Notes: generated by a model from the sequence alone, not told the origin. Counted from the first letter of the stretch, positions 1-10,105 are shown. The stretch: DNA of 64,000 nt from JAAELZ01 sp965237485 (GCA_965237485.1 CBDEFQ010000006.1:62001-126000), one strand, 5' to 3'. Made by a program: numbers and translations.

Positions 1-1
1 T

Positions 2-769
2 GTAGTCGGGGTAGTCGGAATTTTATTTGTCCCCTGTGCTTTTTTTGCCAGTGAACTTTATGAATTCATCGCCAAGCCCTTGATGGAATCCTTGCCACAA
101 GGTAATTCGATGATCGCCACCGAACCACACGCCCCATTCTTTGTACCGTTTAAATTTGCTATTGCTGTGGCGTTTGCCCTGTCTATACCGCATACGCTGT
201 ATCAGCTGTGGGCGTTTGTGGCGCCGGGCCTGTATAAGCATGAAAAGCGCTTGGCATATCCGATCTTAATTTCCAGCACCTTACTATTTTATCTGGGCAT
301 TGTTTTCGCCTATTTCGTGGTATTCCCGTTGGTTTTTGGCTTTTTTGCTAAGGTGATTCCTGATGGCGTCTTGATGATGACCGACATAGGCTCCTATTTG
401 AGTTTTGTGATTAAATTATTCTTTGCTTTTGGTTTGGCATTTGAGGTGCCAGTGGCCACAGTAATTTTGGTGAAAATGGGCATCACCACACCCGACAAAT
501 TGGCCGAAAAGAGGGCCTACATTATTATCGCAGCCTTTGTTTTGGGTATGTTGCTTACTCCTCCAGATATATTTTCGCAAACTTTACTTGCCATCCCGGT
601 TTGGTTGTTGTTTGAACTTGGCTTATTTGCTGCAAGGCGAATTAAGCCAACCCCAATCGACGAAATAGAAGCTGAGCAAGCCGAGAGCGAATTTGATATG
701 GACGCTGAAATGCAAACGGCAGAAGATCAAATTTCTGCATTAGATACAAAGCAAGACCCCGGCCCTTAG
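2..769 (+). CDS. tatC: Sec-independent protein translocase TatC (5' end outside window)
   Basis: TatC is the multi-spanning inner-membrane receptor of the twin-arginine pathway; it binds RR signal peptides and exports folded proteins with TatA/TatB. The frame is open from base 2, so the start and roughly the first 25-30 residues lie upstream of the window; the first internal ATG (80) is not the start. Family hallmarks are visible: the APFFVPFK segment, the LYQLWAFVAPGLYKHEKR stretch, and the later hydrophobic helices ending in LLTPPDIFSQ and a basic ARRIKP turn. An acidic cytoplasmic tail of about 45 residues follows, longer than usual for TatC and probably dispensable. tatA and tatB presumably lie just upstream. 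Identification is very secure; only the N-terminus is missing. Confidence 0.96.
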   Translation, partial: VVGVVGILFVPCAFFASELYEFIAKPLMESLPQGNSMIATEPHAPFFVPFKFAIAVAFALSIPHTLYQLWAFVAPGLYKHEKRLAYPILISSTLLFYLGIVFAYFVVFPLVFGFFAKVIPDGVLMMTDIGSYLSFVIKLFFAFGLAFEVPVATVILVKMGITTPDKLAEKRAYIIIAAFVLGMLLTPPDIFSQTLLAIPVWLLFELGLFAARRIKPTPIDEIEAEQAESEFDMDAEMQTAEDQISALDTKQDPGP

Positions 770-851
770 CAAGGCAAATTTCGGCAGGGCTTGGTGAACC
801 TGAACTAAGTACAACGGCTTTGGTCGAATTACTTTCAATCACGCCACGCCG

Positions 852-2756
852 ATGTTTATGTCAATACAGATACCAAAAAACAGAGCGCGGCTTGTTCTTC
901 GGTCTTGTCTATTGGCCTTATTATGCATTCAATACAATAGTGTTTTAGCACAGGACACTTCATCAGTTGGCGTACTCAGCAATCAATTAGCAGATAATCC
1001 CTCACCCTATTTGGCACTCCACGGTAGCGATCCAGTGGCTTGGCAAGAGTGGGGCGAGGCGGCGCTAGCGCGCGCTAAGAAAGAAAATAAGCCCTTGTTC
1101 ATCTCTAGTGGGTATTTTTCTTGTCACTGGTGTCATGTAATGCAGGCCGAGAGTTACAAAAATGAGGTAGTTGCAAAGTTACTAAATGATTTTTTCATTC
1201 CGGTAAAAATTGACCGCGAACTAGAATCTGCTTTAGATCAACGCTTGATGAATTACGCTCAAGCTACATTAAAAAGAGGAGGGTGGCCGCTTAATGTATT
1301 TCTGTCACCCGATGGCTTGCCACTTTATGCAGTGCTTTATCAGCCGCGTGAGCAATTTCAAAACATCCTACTTAAGTTAACCGAAGCTTGGGTAGGTAAT
1401 AGTGCACGCATCAGGGAATTGGCACTAAAAGAAAAGGAGATAACTCAATTTCCCGACTCTAAGCCTAAGCTAGACGCCCCCAATGTGCAGAATTTAGTCG
1501 ATGCAACGATAAACCATATTTTAAGCCGAGCAGATAGTTTGCAAGGTGGTTTTGGTTCTTCGAATAAATTTCCGTCGACGCCTCAGTTGTTTTTTTTGCT
1601 GGACCAGCAGCGCGCATTTAGAAGTAAACAAGTAGATAAGTTTTTAAGCTTGACGCTGGATGCCATGGCGTATAACGGCATGATGGACCAATTGAGCGGT
1701 GGGTTTTATCGTTATAGCGTTGATCCAGCTTGGGAAATTCCGCATTTCGAAAAAATGTTATATGACAATGCGAATTTGGCGCGCTTATATCTACACGCAG
1801 GCCAAATTATGAACCAGCCAGCGTACACCGCGATAGCGATTAGAACCTTGGACTTTATGATCGCGAGCATGGCGGGTAAAAACGGCGCTTTGGTAGCGGC
1901 ATTTTCGGCAGTGGATAGTGATTCAATCGAAGGTGGTTATTACTTGTGGACGCCAAAAGAACTGGCTAGTTTGTTAAGTGACCAACAGCTGACCGTGTAC
2001 AATCTGGCATGGAATATGGACCGCCCTAGTGAGTTAGAAGCAGGTAATCATATGCGTGATCTAAGGCCCGTCACTGAGATTGCGAAATTACTGAAATTGC
2101 CACCAGGCAAAACGCGTTCAACACTTACCCAAGCGCATGAACGGTTGCTCCTAGCACGTTCAAAGCGAACGCTACCAGTAGATGATAAATTTTTGGCGGG
2201 GTGGAACGGACTAGCGCTTACGGTGTTTTCAGAAGCGGCAGCTTTATTAGATAGAGCAGATTATCAGCTTCAAGCCGATAAAATTAAGCACTTTATTACG
2301 ACTACATTATGGGATGGCAGGCAGTTAACGCGGGGATTTTCTAAAGGGCAACATGTAGGAAGTGCCGCTATCGAGGACTATGCTTATGTGGCTCAAGGTT
2401 TGCTAGCTTATGCGAATGTAAGCGAAGAGCAACAAGATTACGAACAATTAGATGCCGTGTTGGCGCAAGCGTGGAGCCGTTTTTACCACCATAATGCATG
2501 GAGCCGAGCAGATGGTTCTTTATTGCCAGCGCAAGACGGCGAGGAAATCATGCAGGAAGGCTCTAGTGCTTCTCCTGCTGCCGTTATTATGCAAACTTCG
2601 TTGGCCTTAGCAACGAAAAAACCCGAATTAGGCGCGCAGTATCAAAATAAGTCCTTATCGGCACTCAATCGCGCGCAGACTCAAATTACTCAAGCGCCTT
2701 TTTGGTTCGCAACGCAAGTTAGCGCGATGCATGAAGCAATCTCATATTCTAACTAA
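852..2756 (+). CDS. DUF255 / YyaL-type thioredoxin-domain protein with signal peptide
   Basis: A 634-residue protein of the DUF255 family (bacterial YyaL, animal spermatogenesis-associated protein 20). An N-terminal thioredoxin-like domain is followed by a large all-alpha toroid resembling N-acylglucosamine 2-epimerases. The thioredoxin-like site is CHWCHVM at about residues 91-97, in the typical context of DNPSPYL upstream and GGWPLNVF downstream. GGFYRYSVDPAWEIPHFEKM and DKFLAGWNGL mark the helical part. Residues 1-34 form a signal peptide (basic start, LLALLCI core, VLAQ cleavage region), so the protein is probably exported, unlike many cytosolic relatives. The biochemical function of the family is not established. 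ATG at 852 is used; ATG 858 is an alternative. It sits 82 bp after tatC, but no functional link is shown. Confidence 0.9.
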   Translation: MFMSIQIPKNRARLVLRSCLLALLCIQYNSVLAQDTSSVGVLSNQLADNPSPYLALHGSDPVAWQEWGEAALARAKKENKPLFISSGYFSCHWCHVMQAESYKNEVVAKLLNDFFIPVKIDRELESALDQRLMNYAQATLKRGGWPLNVFLSPDGLPLYAVLYQPREQFQNILLKLTEAWVGNSARIRELALKEKEITQFPDSKPKLDAPNVQNLVDATINHILSRADSLQGGFGSSNKFPSTPQLFFLLDQQRAFRSKQVDKFLSLTLDAMAYNGMMDQLSGGFYRYSVDPAWEIPHFEKMLYDNANLARLYLHAGQIMNQPAYTAIAIRTLDFMIASMAGKNGALVAAFSAVDSDSIEGGYYLWTPKELASLLSDQQLTVYNLAWNMDRPSELEAGNHMRDLRPVTEIAKLLKLPPGKTRSTLTQAHERLLLARSKRTLPVDDKFLAGWNGLALTVFSEAAALLDRADYQLQADKIKHFITTTLWDGRQLTRGFSKGQHVGSAAIEDYAYVAQGLLAYANVSEEQQDYEQLDAVLAQAWSRFYHHNAWSRADGSLLPAQDGEEIMQEGSSASPAAVIMQTSLALATKKPELGAQYQNKSLSALNRAQTQITQAPFWFATQVSAMHEAISYSN

Positions 2757-2870
2757 AAATTAAACTTGATAAGCACGTGGTGGTAAATTCGTTTTTTAAT
2801 GTAGTATTGAGCTTGAGATCGAAACGCTATCGGTTAGACTATTCGCCTCTAATCATTTGTTGCTTAAGCG

Positions 2871-4586
2871 ATGCGAACATCTCAATATTTTCTCGCAACT
2901 TTAAAGGAAACGCCTGCTGATGCAGAGGTAATCAGTCATCAATTGATGCTGCGCGCGGGCATGATTCGCCGCGTGGCTGCAGGGATTTACAATTGGCTAC
3001 CCTTGGGTTTGCGGGTGATGCGTAAAGTTGAGAATATCGTACGCGAGGAAATGGATAACTCCGGTGCTTTGGAGCTATCTTTGCCTGTCGTACAGCCTGC
3101 GGAACTGTGGCAAGAGTCGGGCCGTTGGGAGCAATATGGCCCCGAGTTGTGTCGTCTGAATGACCGGCATCATCGCGACTTTTGTTTAGGCCCCACGCAC
3201 GAAGAAATTATCACCACTTTGGCGCGCAATGAAATTCGCAGCTATCGTGATTTACCTACTAACTTATATCAAATTCAAACCAAGTTTCGAGATGAGGTGC
3301 GGCCTCGGTTTGGGGTAATGCGTAGCCGTGAGTTTGTGATGAAGGATGCCTATTCGTTCCATATAGGGCGTGAATCATTGCAAGAAACCTATGATGTGAT
3401 GTATCGAACCTACACCAATATTTTTAACCGCTGCGGGTTTACCTTTCGTTCAGTGGCCGCCGATTCTGGCAGCATCGGCGGTGATGCATCGCATGAATTT
3501 CATGTGCTCGCAGAGTCTGGAGAGGATGCAATCGCCTTTTCTACCGAGTCCGATTTTGCTGCAAATGTAGAGCTGGCGTATGCCGTACCTAGCATTAGCG
3601 AACGCGCTAAACCAACCACAGAGATGAGCTTGGTTGACACACCTGATACCAAAACTATTGCCGTTTTAGTTGAGAAATACAACTTACCCATTGAAAAAAC
3701 CATCAAGACACTAATTGTCAAAGCTTCTGATGCTATTGAAGCTGATTTAGTAGCCTTATTAGTGCGTGGAGACCGTGAATTAAACCCCATAAAAGCGCAA
3801 AATTTGACAGAAGTGGCCAGCCCGTTATGTTTCGCAGAAGAAACAGAGATTCGTAGCGCAATTGGAGCAGGCCCTGGTTCATTAGGCGTAATTAATATGC
3901 CCATGCCTATCATCGCTGATACCGAAGTTTCGCGAATGAGTGATTTTGGAGCAGGGGCTAATATTGAAGCCAAACATTATTTTGGTATTAATTGGGGGCG
4001 CGACACCGAGGAACCGCAAGTTGCCGATTTGCGCAGTGTTGTGCAGGGCGACTTAAGCCCTTGCGGTAAAGGGCTATTAGATATCAAGCGTGGCATCGAA
4101 GTAGGGCATATTTTTCAATTAGGCACGAAGTACAGTGAAGCCATGAATGCTAAGGTGCTTGACGATGAGGGCAAGGCGCAGCCGATGCAAATGGGCTGTT
4201 ATGGTATAGGTATTACCCGAGTGGTAGCGGCTTGTATTGAACAATTTCATGATGAAAAAGGCATCATTTGGCCCGCAGCACTAGCGCCATTTCAGGTTGC
4301 TATTATCGCGATTGGCTACCAAAAATCGGATGCAGTAAAACAGGCCGCCGACACGCTGTATCAGCAATTATTAGATAAGGGCGTTGAAGCATTGCTTGAT
4401 GACCGTAAAGAACGCCCAGGGGTGATGTTTGCGGATATGGAGTTAATTGGTATTCCGCATCGCTTAGTTGTGGGAGATCGCGCACTGGAAAAGGGGATGT
4501 TGGAATACAAACACCGCACTAGCGCGGACAGCGAGGAGTGGCTAGTAGAGGATGTGGTTGAGGAATTGGAGGCAAGATTAGGGTAA
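2871..4586 (+). CDS. proS: Prolyl-tRNA synthetase (bacterial type with editing insertion)
   Basis: ProS is a class II aminoacyl-tRNA synthetase that charges tRNA-Pro in the cytosol. The 571-residue length is that of the bacterial form with an editing insertion (INS) domain. Visible landmarks: the N-terminal catalytic core with GPTHEE near residue 107, motif 2 as RPRFGVMRSREFVMKDAYSF, the INS domain at about 225-410, class II motif 3 as MGCYGIGITRVV near residue 440, and the C-terminal anticodon-binding domain from about 473. ATG 2871 gives the expected MRTSQYF start. A separate YbaK-family deacylase gene occurs at 35.7 kb, so this genome may have both cis and trans Ala/Cys-tRNA-Pro editing. 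Intact; very secure call. Confidence 0.98.
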   Translation: MRTSQYFLATLKETPADAEVISHQLMLRAGMIRRVAAGIYNWLPLGLRVMRKVENIVREEMDNSGALELSLPVVQPAELWQESGRWEQYGPELCRLNDRHHRDFCLGPTHEEIITTLARNEIRSYRDLPTNLYQIQTKFRDEVRPRFGVMRSREFVMKDAYSFHIGRESLQETYDVMYRTYTNIFNRCGFTFRSVAADSGSIGGDASHEFHVLAESGEDAIAFSTESDFAANVELAYAVPSISERAKPTTEMSLVDTPDTKTIAVLVEKYNLPIEKTIKTLIVKASDAIEADLVALLVRGDRELNPIKAQNLTEVASPLCFAEETEIRSAIGAGPGSLGVINMPMPIIADTEVSRMSDFGAGANIEAKHYFGINWGRDTEEPQVADLRSVVQGDLSPCGKGLLDIKRGIEVGHIFQLGTKYSEAMNAKVLDDEGKAQPMQMGCYGIGITRVVAACIEQFHDEKGIIWPAALAPFQVAIIAIGYQKSDAVKQAADTLYQQLLDKGVEALLDDRKERPGVMFADMELIGIPHRLVVGDRALEKGMLEYKHRTSADSEEWLVEDVVEELEARLG

Positions 4587-4633
4587 ATCCTGTGGTTTGG
4601 GAAGTGTTCAAATAACTGAAATTGTATGGCCAA

Positions 4634-5085
4634 TTAGGCGTTCACAAAATACATATCAATTTTCCCCTTACCTTTGGCCTGCACTTTTCCGCGGTGTTCG
4701 CACTGAAATTGATCTTTAATTTCGGCATAGGTTGTCTCTGAAATATTAACCTTACCGGCCTCTCCTGACGATTCCATTCGAGAGGCGGTATTCACCGTGT
4801 CTCCCCAAATATCGTATTGAAATTTGTGTTCTCCGACTACACCTGCCGTTACTGGGCCAGTATGTACACCTATTCGAATATCAAAAGCCACCAGCCCTGT
4901 ATGGGTTTGAGAAACAAGCCTTTCTTGCGTAAACTGTGAAATTTCAATTGCCGCTGATACCACGTCAAATGCGTGAGTAGAATTAACAATAGGTAAACCC
5001 GCTGCAGCCATATACGAATCACCGATTGTTTTCATTTTCTCTATATTGTGCCTGCGTATGATTCGGTCAAAATTGCGAAAATAAA
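4634..5085 (-). pseudogene. C-terminal half of a class III adenylate/guanylate cyclase domain
   Basis: Only the C-terminal part of a class III nucleotide cyclase catalytic domain remains. The frame shows MKTIGDSYMAAAGLP, then GVHTGPVTAGVVG and the signature FQYDIWGDTVNTASRMES, ending in a native stop. The N-terminal half, which in this family carries the first metal-binding aspartate (usually FADIVGFT), is missing because an IS66 left end begins at 5086. The ATG at 5107 that could start this frame lies inside the IS and is not the original start. Same strand and orientation as the kinase/AAA remnants at 15.4-20.9 kb; proteins with kinase-AAA-GAF-cyclase order are known, so this may be the displaced 3' end of that gene. 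That link is inference. Confidence 0.8.
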
Positions 5086-5163
5086 GTAAGCGCCAAGTAA
5101 AAGGCATACTACCGATCTGTTGAGGAAAACCTTATTGTCACGCTTTTAATTTGGAGCGTACCA

Positions 5164-5475
5164 ATGACAAGACGAAGTAAAGAGCAATGGCGAGAATTGG
5201 TAGCTGATCAGCAATCTAGCGGTTTAAGCACTGCAGCTTATTGTAGACAGTATGATATCAACCCGAAATACTTCAGCACCCGCAAAACGCAAGTACAGGG
5301 TGGCAAAGATAAATTTGTGCGTGTCAGCCCAAAGCCAAGCTATGCACCGCATGGCGGCGTACAATTTAGCAAGGCAATGACAAAGCAGCCACGCATTCGG
5401 GTCATTGATATTGAATTAGGTGATACTTTAGATGCGCAGGCTCTGAGCCTGATGCTCGATCAAGTTTTATCATGA
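5164..5475 (+). CDS. tnpA: IS66-family accessory protein TnpA
   Basis: A 103-residue helix-turn-helix protein typical of IS66 TnpA (SKEQWRELVADQQSSGLS, then AYCRQYDINPKYF). A Shine-Dalgarno-like GGAG lies just upstream of ATG 5164. Its stop overlaps the tnpB start as ATGA at 5472-5475, implying translational coupling. It looks intact, but tnpB and tnpC are both broken, so the element cannot move by itself. Confidence 0.88.
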   Translation: MTRRSKEQWRELVADQQSSGLSTAAYCRQYDINPKYFSTRKTQVQGGKDKFVRVSPKPSYAPHGGVQFSKAMTKQPRIRVIDIELGDTLDAQALSLMLDQVLS

Positions 5476-7058
5476 AGTGGCTAACTCAGTTACCGCCCGT
5501 TTATTTGCATCGCGCACCAGTTGATTTTCGCAAGGCAGTGAATGGTTTAAGCGTGATTGTAGAACAAGAGATGGGGCTAAGCCCGTATGCCGAAGGCTTA
5601 TATGTATTCTGCAACAAAAACAAAGACCGGCTCAAGGTGTTGTATTGGGACAAGACGGGCTTTGCGTTATGGTACAAACGCCTTGAGGAGGATAAGTTTC
5701 GCTGGCCCACGCACAGTGACTTGGCGGTATTGCCGATTGATGGGAGGGCATTAAACAACCTACTCAGTGGTTTGTCGATAGAACGTAACTTCTCAATAAC
5801 CCGTGGCAAAGCTGGCGCGTTCCATAATGATATCTGGCAGAGGATCAATATGTTGCTCACCGATACCAAGTCGATGGGTCAGGTAGTGCCAGAACGATAT
5901 ATCCAGTTTTCGGCAGGTCTTTTTCAAACTGGCAAACGTGTCCCGACACTGCTGGCCAGCATCGCTGCGGGTGGAGCCACTCACTTTTCGTTTTTTCACG
6001 TAATCGCGAATGTCTGTTTCACTGCCATTGGTGTGTAACGGAATATCTGGTCGATCTAGCACCAACAGTCATTCTGCTTGATTCGCATGGATTCGTTTGA
6101 GCGTCTGATTTAATGTTTGGTAGCATGTCTGTTGAGTGAAGATTTCATCGAAACGCTGCTCAAGTATTTTACGTTGGTTCTCGCAAGGCTGGGTTTTATA
6201 CTCTTTTAACGCCCGATAAAAGCACCAGACTTGGTCGCGTATTTTAGCCATGCCCTGCCGGTGTCCCTCGTTCAGCGGTATCAACTTATGGATTAAGCAC
6301 TCGGTGTGTATCCAACACAAGGCATGAGCCAAAATGTTAAATTGCCCTGCATCATCACTGACGACAACGATGTCATCACACAGACCATGATGCAAAATAC
6401 TACCAAGTAATGCCCCTTCGGTGGTGATACGTCGGTGACGTGCCTTAATGATCAACAGGCTATCGAGCATTTCAAGCCAGTCATCCTCGTTGGCAATACG
6501 GCGTTCCCGGTGCTCAGTTACAGCGGCTAAGGCTTGCTTTGGCAATCCATGTTGTTGCCTATAATTCAACGCACTTTGACTCAAACGATAATCCGTATTG
6601 CCAGCCCTTAATAGCGGTAGGAAGTTAATTCGACTTTTTGATTGAGTACTTTTAAACCACGCAAACAAGTCATTACCAATGTGCGTTACATAGCCATTTT
6701 TGCCCTGATGGCGAGCACCACTATCGTCCACGGTCACGTAAGACGATGCGCTCAGAGCAACGCCTCTTTCTCAGCATGAAAGGGCTCTTTAGTGCTGATC
6801 AGTATTGGGTTAATTTGTCCCGAAGAAATATCAATTCCCCACTCTCGCAACTGTTCCAACAAGAGTGGTTGCGTGGTTTGACAATGATGATATTGATAGA
6901 GAATATAACTGACCAGACGAGGCCCATAATGTCGCCCTGCCACGGATGTCGGTAACTGGCCTTCGAGCTTTTTATTGTCTGGCGTTACCCAATGGGCTTG
7001 TCGGATAATTAATAGAATACGTGAGATAATATGGGCTGATTCTAGTCAGCCTGCAATT

Positions 7059-8039
7059 TTGAGCAAACGTCATCAAAGCCAACTGTTCCTAACCTTAGAT
7101 TCTCTGGTTAGCTCTGAACATCCCTACCGTAAACTCGATGAGCTATTATGTTTTGGTGCATTGAGTAAACCCTTCTCTAAAATATATGCCACCCGTGGCC
7201 CTAAAGGCCGAGGTGTTGAGTTCGGCTTACGTGCCTTGGTGCTTCAGTTCATGGAAGATTTAAGTGATAGAGAAATGGAGCGATACTTATCAGAGAATCT
7301 GGCCGCTAAGTGGTTTTGTGATTCAGGACTGGAACAGAGCACTCCTGATCATAGTTACTTTGGTGATTTTCGCTCACGCATTGGAACCAGGGGTATGATG
7401 AATTTATTTGACCGTGTTCGGAGCGGGTTAGTTTCAATGGGCTTAGTACGAGAAGTATTCACATTTGTCGATGCCAGCCAGTTGGTCAGTAAGCTAACCA
7501 CTTGGGATGATAGAGATAAGGCGATAAAGATGGGATTAGAGGAGTTCAACAATAAGACAGTTGATAAAGTTGCGGCGGACAAGCAAGCACGGTTTGGGTG
7601 CAAGGGAAATAGCAAATATTGGTATGGTTACAAAGAGCATGCATCAGTGGATATGCAAAGTGGCTTGATCAATAAAATAGCGGCCACCTCGGCTGAGGTA
7701 ACGGATGCAAGCGGCTTGAAGCATGTTTGCCCTAAGTCGGGCGCTGTTTATGCGGACAAGGGTTATTGCGTGAGCCCGGCCAAAACCACGCTCAGGCGCA
7801 ACGGTTGCCATGATGCAACAATCAAGAAGAACAATATGCATGGCAAGAATAGAGACAAAGACCGTTGGATTAGCAAAATTCGTTCACCATATGAGCGAGT
7901 GTTTGCTCATCGCAATAAGCGAGTTCGTTATAAAGGGTTGGCTAAAGTCCAGTTCCAAGTTGGAATCAGGGGCTTATGTTTTAACCTTAAGCGATTAATG
8001 GCATTGGGAGTTGAACGAGTTGAATTGGTGCCGGCCTAG
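7059..8039 (+). CDS. IS5-type DDE transposase
   Basis: About 326 residues from a TTG at 7059 (SKRHQSQLFLTLDSLV); an in-frame ATG at 6975 lies outside the left end of the element and is not the start. N-terminal DUF772-like region (LSDREMERYLSENLAAKWF), central FVDASQLVSKLT and C-terminal SPYERVFAHRNKRVRYKG are typical of IS5/IS1182-type transposases. No stops or frameshifts, so this inner element may be the most recently active of the three nested here. Confidence 0.82.
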   Translation: MSKRHQSQLFLTLDSLVSSEHPYRKLDELLCFGALSKPFSKIYATRGPKGRGVEFGLRALVLQFMEDLSDREMERYLSENLAAKWFCDSGLEQSTPDHSYFGDFRSRIGTRGMMNLFDRVRSGLVSMGLVREVFTFVDASQLVSKLTTWDDRDKAIKMGLEEFNNKTVDKVAADKQARFGCKGNSKYWYGYKEHASVDMQSGLINKIAATSAEVTDASGLKHVCPKSGAVYADKGYCVSPAKTTLRRNGCHDATIKKNNMHGKNRDKDRWISKIRSPYERVFAHRNKRVRYKGLAKVQFQVGIRGLCFNLKRLMALGVERVELVPA

Positions 8040-8047
8040 GGATAGAT

Positions 8048-8083
8048 CCGTCTATTGGTGGCAAAATGGCTGCTAATAGACGG
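8048..8083 (+). terminator. Hairpin just after the IS5-type transposase
   Basis: A perfect 9-bp inverted repeat, CCGTCTATT at 8048-8056 and AATAGACGG at 8075-8083, followed by TTTATT. It lies 8 bp after the transposase stop. It may act as a terminator or block read-through; the T run is weak. Confidence 0.4.
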
Positions 8084-8925
8084 TTTATTGCACAAAAAAC
8101 GCGTTGCTGAGCAAACTAAAAGCGACTTCGGCGAAAACCCTGTTTGAAATTGTATTAACCGACGAGCCCCCAATGCGCTAAACGATAGCGGGTGGTATGA
8201 ACCTTGATAAGCAAATCTTGCACTACAAAATCCCGATAGCCTTTAAAGCGAGAACCTTCGGGCACGGACTTCGCTGGTTCAATAACCAGATTTAGGTCAA
8301 TTGACAGCCTTGGTGTTTTCTTTGCCTTGTTCGACCCAGCTCGCTGCTTAGGTTTGTCGCTAGAAGATGAACGTTTTGGCTCTGTTTTCTTATCCATATT
8401 ACCGCCCTTAACAGTAGGCCGCCTCTTCTGCCCCTTAAGGATATTGATTTCATCTTTAAGCAATGCTATTTCTTCGTCCTGTTGTTGAACTCGCACCAAC
8501 AGCTGCTCCACTAGCACCCGCAACATTTTTACTGCGGGGGTTTGTTCTTGTTCAGGAATGTCGGGAATAGAGGGTAGCTTACTCAAGGTCTTAAACGTCC
8601 GTTAACTGGATAGACCTTAGTGTACCATCGGTTTTGAAAGTCCAATTTTGCCTTCTCAACTGCGCCACAACGAACGTTAAGAAGACACCCCTGAACGTCC
8701 TTAAGCGATCTTTGTTATTAGCGTAAAGGGGCCTACAACCACCCTGGAACTCAACCTAAATCGAGTCACTCGACCACGTTGAATTACCTTCCTTTTAGCG
8801 TAAAACCCGGTCAAGAAATATTTTGTTTTATTTTACCTGCCACGGGTTATTGAGAAGTTATGATAGAACGACATAAGACATTGTTTTATAAGGAAGTGAG
8901 CTAGGGTCTCTGGTAAAATATCGGC

Positions 8926-10053
8926 ATGCAATCGTATGCTGAACTACAACAAGAAAACCAGCGAATTCAAGGCGATATAAAACAGATTAGGAAAGCTTTA
9001 TTGGCACAGGAAGTGGAATATAAGTCTCGTCTAAACTCTAAAGATGCCTTTATAGATCAACTCAAAGAAGCACTGATTCTAGCGCGCAACACCCGTTTTG
9101 CAGCGAACAGTGAAGCATTGCGCACTTTGCAGTTAGTGCTGTTCAATGAGGCTGAGTTAGATTCAGACTCAGTCACAAACGAGGCTCCTGCAATTGATGA
9201 TGCCGATACCGTCACCATCCCTGCTCATCAACGCAAGCGCGGTGGCCGTAAACCCCTGCCCGCAGAACTACCCCGTATTGAGGTGGTTCACGACCTGAGT
9301 GATGAAGATAAGGTTTGCCCGCACGATGGCTATACACTTACATTCATGAGCGACAAGATATCGGAACAGCTAGACATCATCCCGATGCAGATTCAGGTGA
9401 TTCGGCACATTCGCAAGCAATATCAGTGCCCTTGTTGCCAAAGCAACGGCGAGACGATGATTAAAACGGCGGCCAAGCCTAAACAGGCCATCGAGAAAAG
9501 CCAAGCCAGTAGTGGCTTATTGGCTTATATCGCCACGGCCAAATATGCAGATAGCCTACCGTTGTATCGCCAAAGTACGATTCTTGGGTGCTTTGGTATC
9601 GATATTGACCGCACTACGTTGGCTAATTGGATGATTAAGTGCGGCCAGTTGGTGCAACCGTTGATCAACCGCATTGAAGAAGACTTGTTAGGGCAAGATT
9701 ATATCCAGATGGACGAAACGCCAGTTCAGGTATTGAATGAGGAGGGTAAGACGGCGCAAAGTAAGTCGTATATGTGGGTGCGCAGTGCGGGGCCACCTGG
9801 TCAAAGGTTAATCTTGTTTGATTATGACCCGAGCCGCAGCAGTGAAGTGCCGAAACGGTTATTGGCTGATTATGATGGTGCCATGATGGTGGATGGCTAT
9901 GTGGGTTATGATGCCGTTTGTGCTGAACAAGCAATAACTCGCTTAGGTTGTTGGGCGCATGCGCGGCGTAAATTTGTGGAGGCGGTTAAGGCAGGCGGCA
10001 AGCGCAAGACAAGCCCTAAGGCAGAGTATGCACTGAAGCTGATTGCCAAGTTG
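8926..10053 (+). pseudogene. tnpC: IS66 transposase TnpC, 3' truncated
   Basis: 376 codons of IS66 TnpC survive: an N-terminal coiled-coil, the zinc-finger-like YQCPCCQSNG, the helix-turn-helix-like region, and the DDE core starting at YIQMDETPVQV and continuing through GCWAHARRKF. The frame runs into the right end of an IS3 copy at 10054, which supplies a spurious tail (SGPAF) and the stop at 10074. The C-terminal third, with the catalytic glutamate, is lost. Start ATG 8926 lies 21 bp after the restored tnpB stop. Confidence 0.88.
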
Positions 10054-10105
10054 AGAAGTGGACCCGCTTTTTAGGACAGATGGCTTAGGAGTTATTTTCA
10101 GCTGA

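Larger units (their letters stand above)
6994..8169 (+). mobile_element. IS5-type insertion sequence nested in the ISBst12-type element
   Basis: A 1176-bp element with imperfect inverted repeats GGGCTTGTCGGATAAT at the left and its counterpart (GGGCTCGTCGGTTAAT on the other strand) at the right. It is flanked by the 5-bp direct repeat CCAAT at 6989-6993 and 8170-8174. Excision on paper repairs the host transposase frame, confirming the borders. It carries one DDE transposase gene. Confidence 0.85.
5793..8586 (-). pseudogene. ISBst12-type IS66 transposase, interrupted and degraded
   Basis: Read on the minus strand from ATG 8586: MSKLPSIPDIPEQEQTP, a coiled-coil (LLKDEINILKGQK), then EGSRFKGYRDFVVQDL up to RYRLAHW, where an IS5-type element interrupts it. 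Removing bases 6994-8174 rejoins the frame exactly as RLAHWVTPDNKK. Further on there is a frameshift with a small deletion near 6745 (after EKEALL) and an in-frame TGA near 6067 (after HANQAE). The remaining parts carry VTVDDSGARHQGKNGYVTHI and the C-terminal IPLHTNGSETDIRDYVKKRK, which are family hallmarks. Roughly 537 codons originally. Non-functional. Confidence 0.85.
5785..8861 (-). mobile_element. IS66-family, ISBst12-type element (transposase only) nested in tnpB
   Basis: Terminal inverted repeats are visible: TAACTTCTCAATAACCCGTG just inside 5785 and its complement ending at 8860. The 8-bp duplication GATAGAAC flanks it, as in IS66. It has a single long transposase gene and no tnpA/tnpB, which matches the ISBst12 subgroup. 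About 1.9 kb once the nested IS5-type element (6994-8169) and its 5-bp duplication are removed. Subgroup assignment comes from memory of the family. Confidence 0.8.
5472..8904 (+). pseudogene. tnpB: IS66 tnpB, split by an inserted IS
   Basis: The first part, 5472-5784, encodes the usual TnpB core: VDFRKAVNGLSVIVEQEM, the LYVFCNKNKDRLKVLYWD motif and LPIDGRALNNLLSGL. The frame is interrupted by an inserted element that starts at 5785. The 8-bp target duplication GATAGAAC is at 5777-5784 and again at 8862-8869. Joining base 5784 to base 8870 restores a 115-residue protein ending RHKTLFYKEVS with stop at 8902-8904, the normal TnpB length and C-terminus. This is strong evidence for a simple insertion. 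Confidence 0.88.
5086..10053 (+). mobile_element. IS66-family element, 3' truncated and carrying two nested IS
   Basis: The left end is recognised by GTAAGCGCCAAGTAAAAGG at 5086, the GTAAGCG start typical of IS66. It carries the tnpA-tnpB-tnpC set on the + strand. tnpB is interrupted by a second element (5785-8861), and tnpC runs into the end of an IS3 copy at 10054, so the IS66 right end is lost. Without the nested elements about 1.9 kb of IS66 remains. Confidence 0.88.

Noticed and set aside
5164..6038. A 188-residue protein starting at the tnpB ATG
   Set aside because: Beyond 5784 it reads through the inverted repeat and antisense strand of the nested element; the true TnpB continues at 8870.
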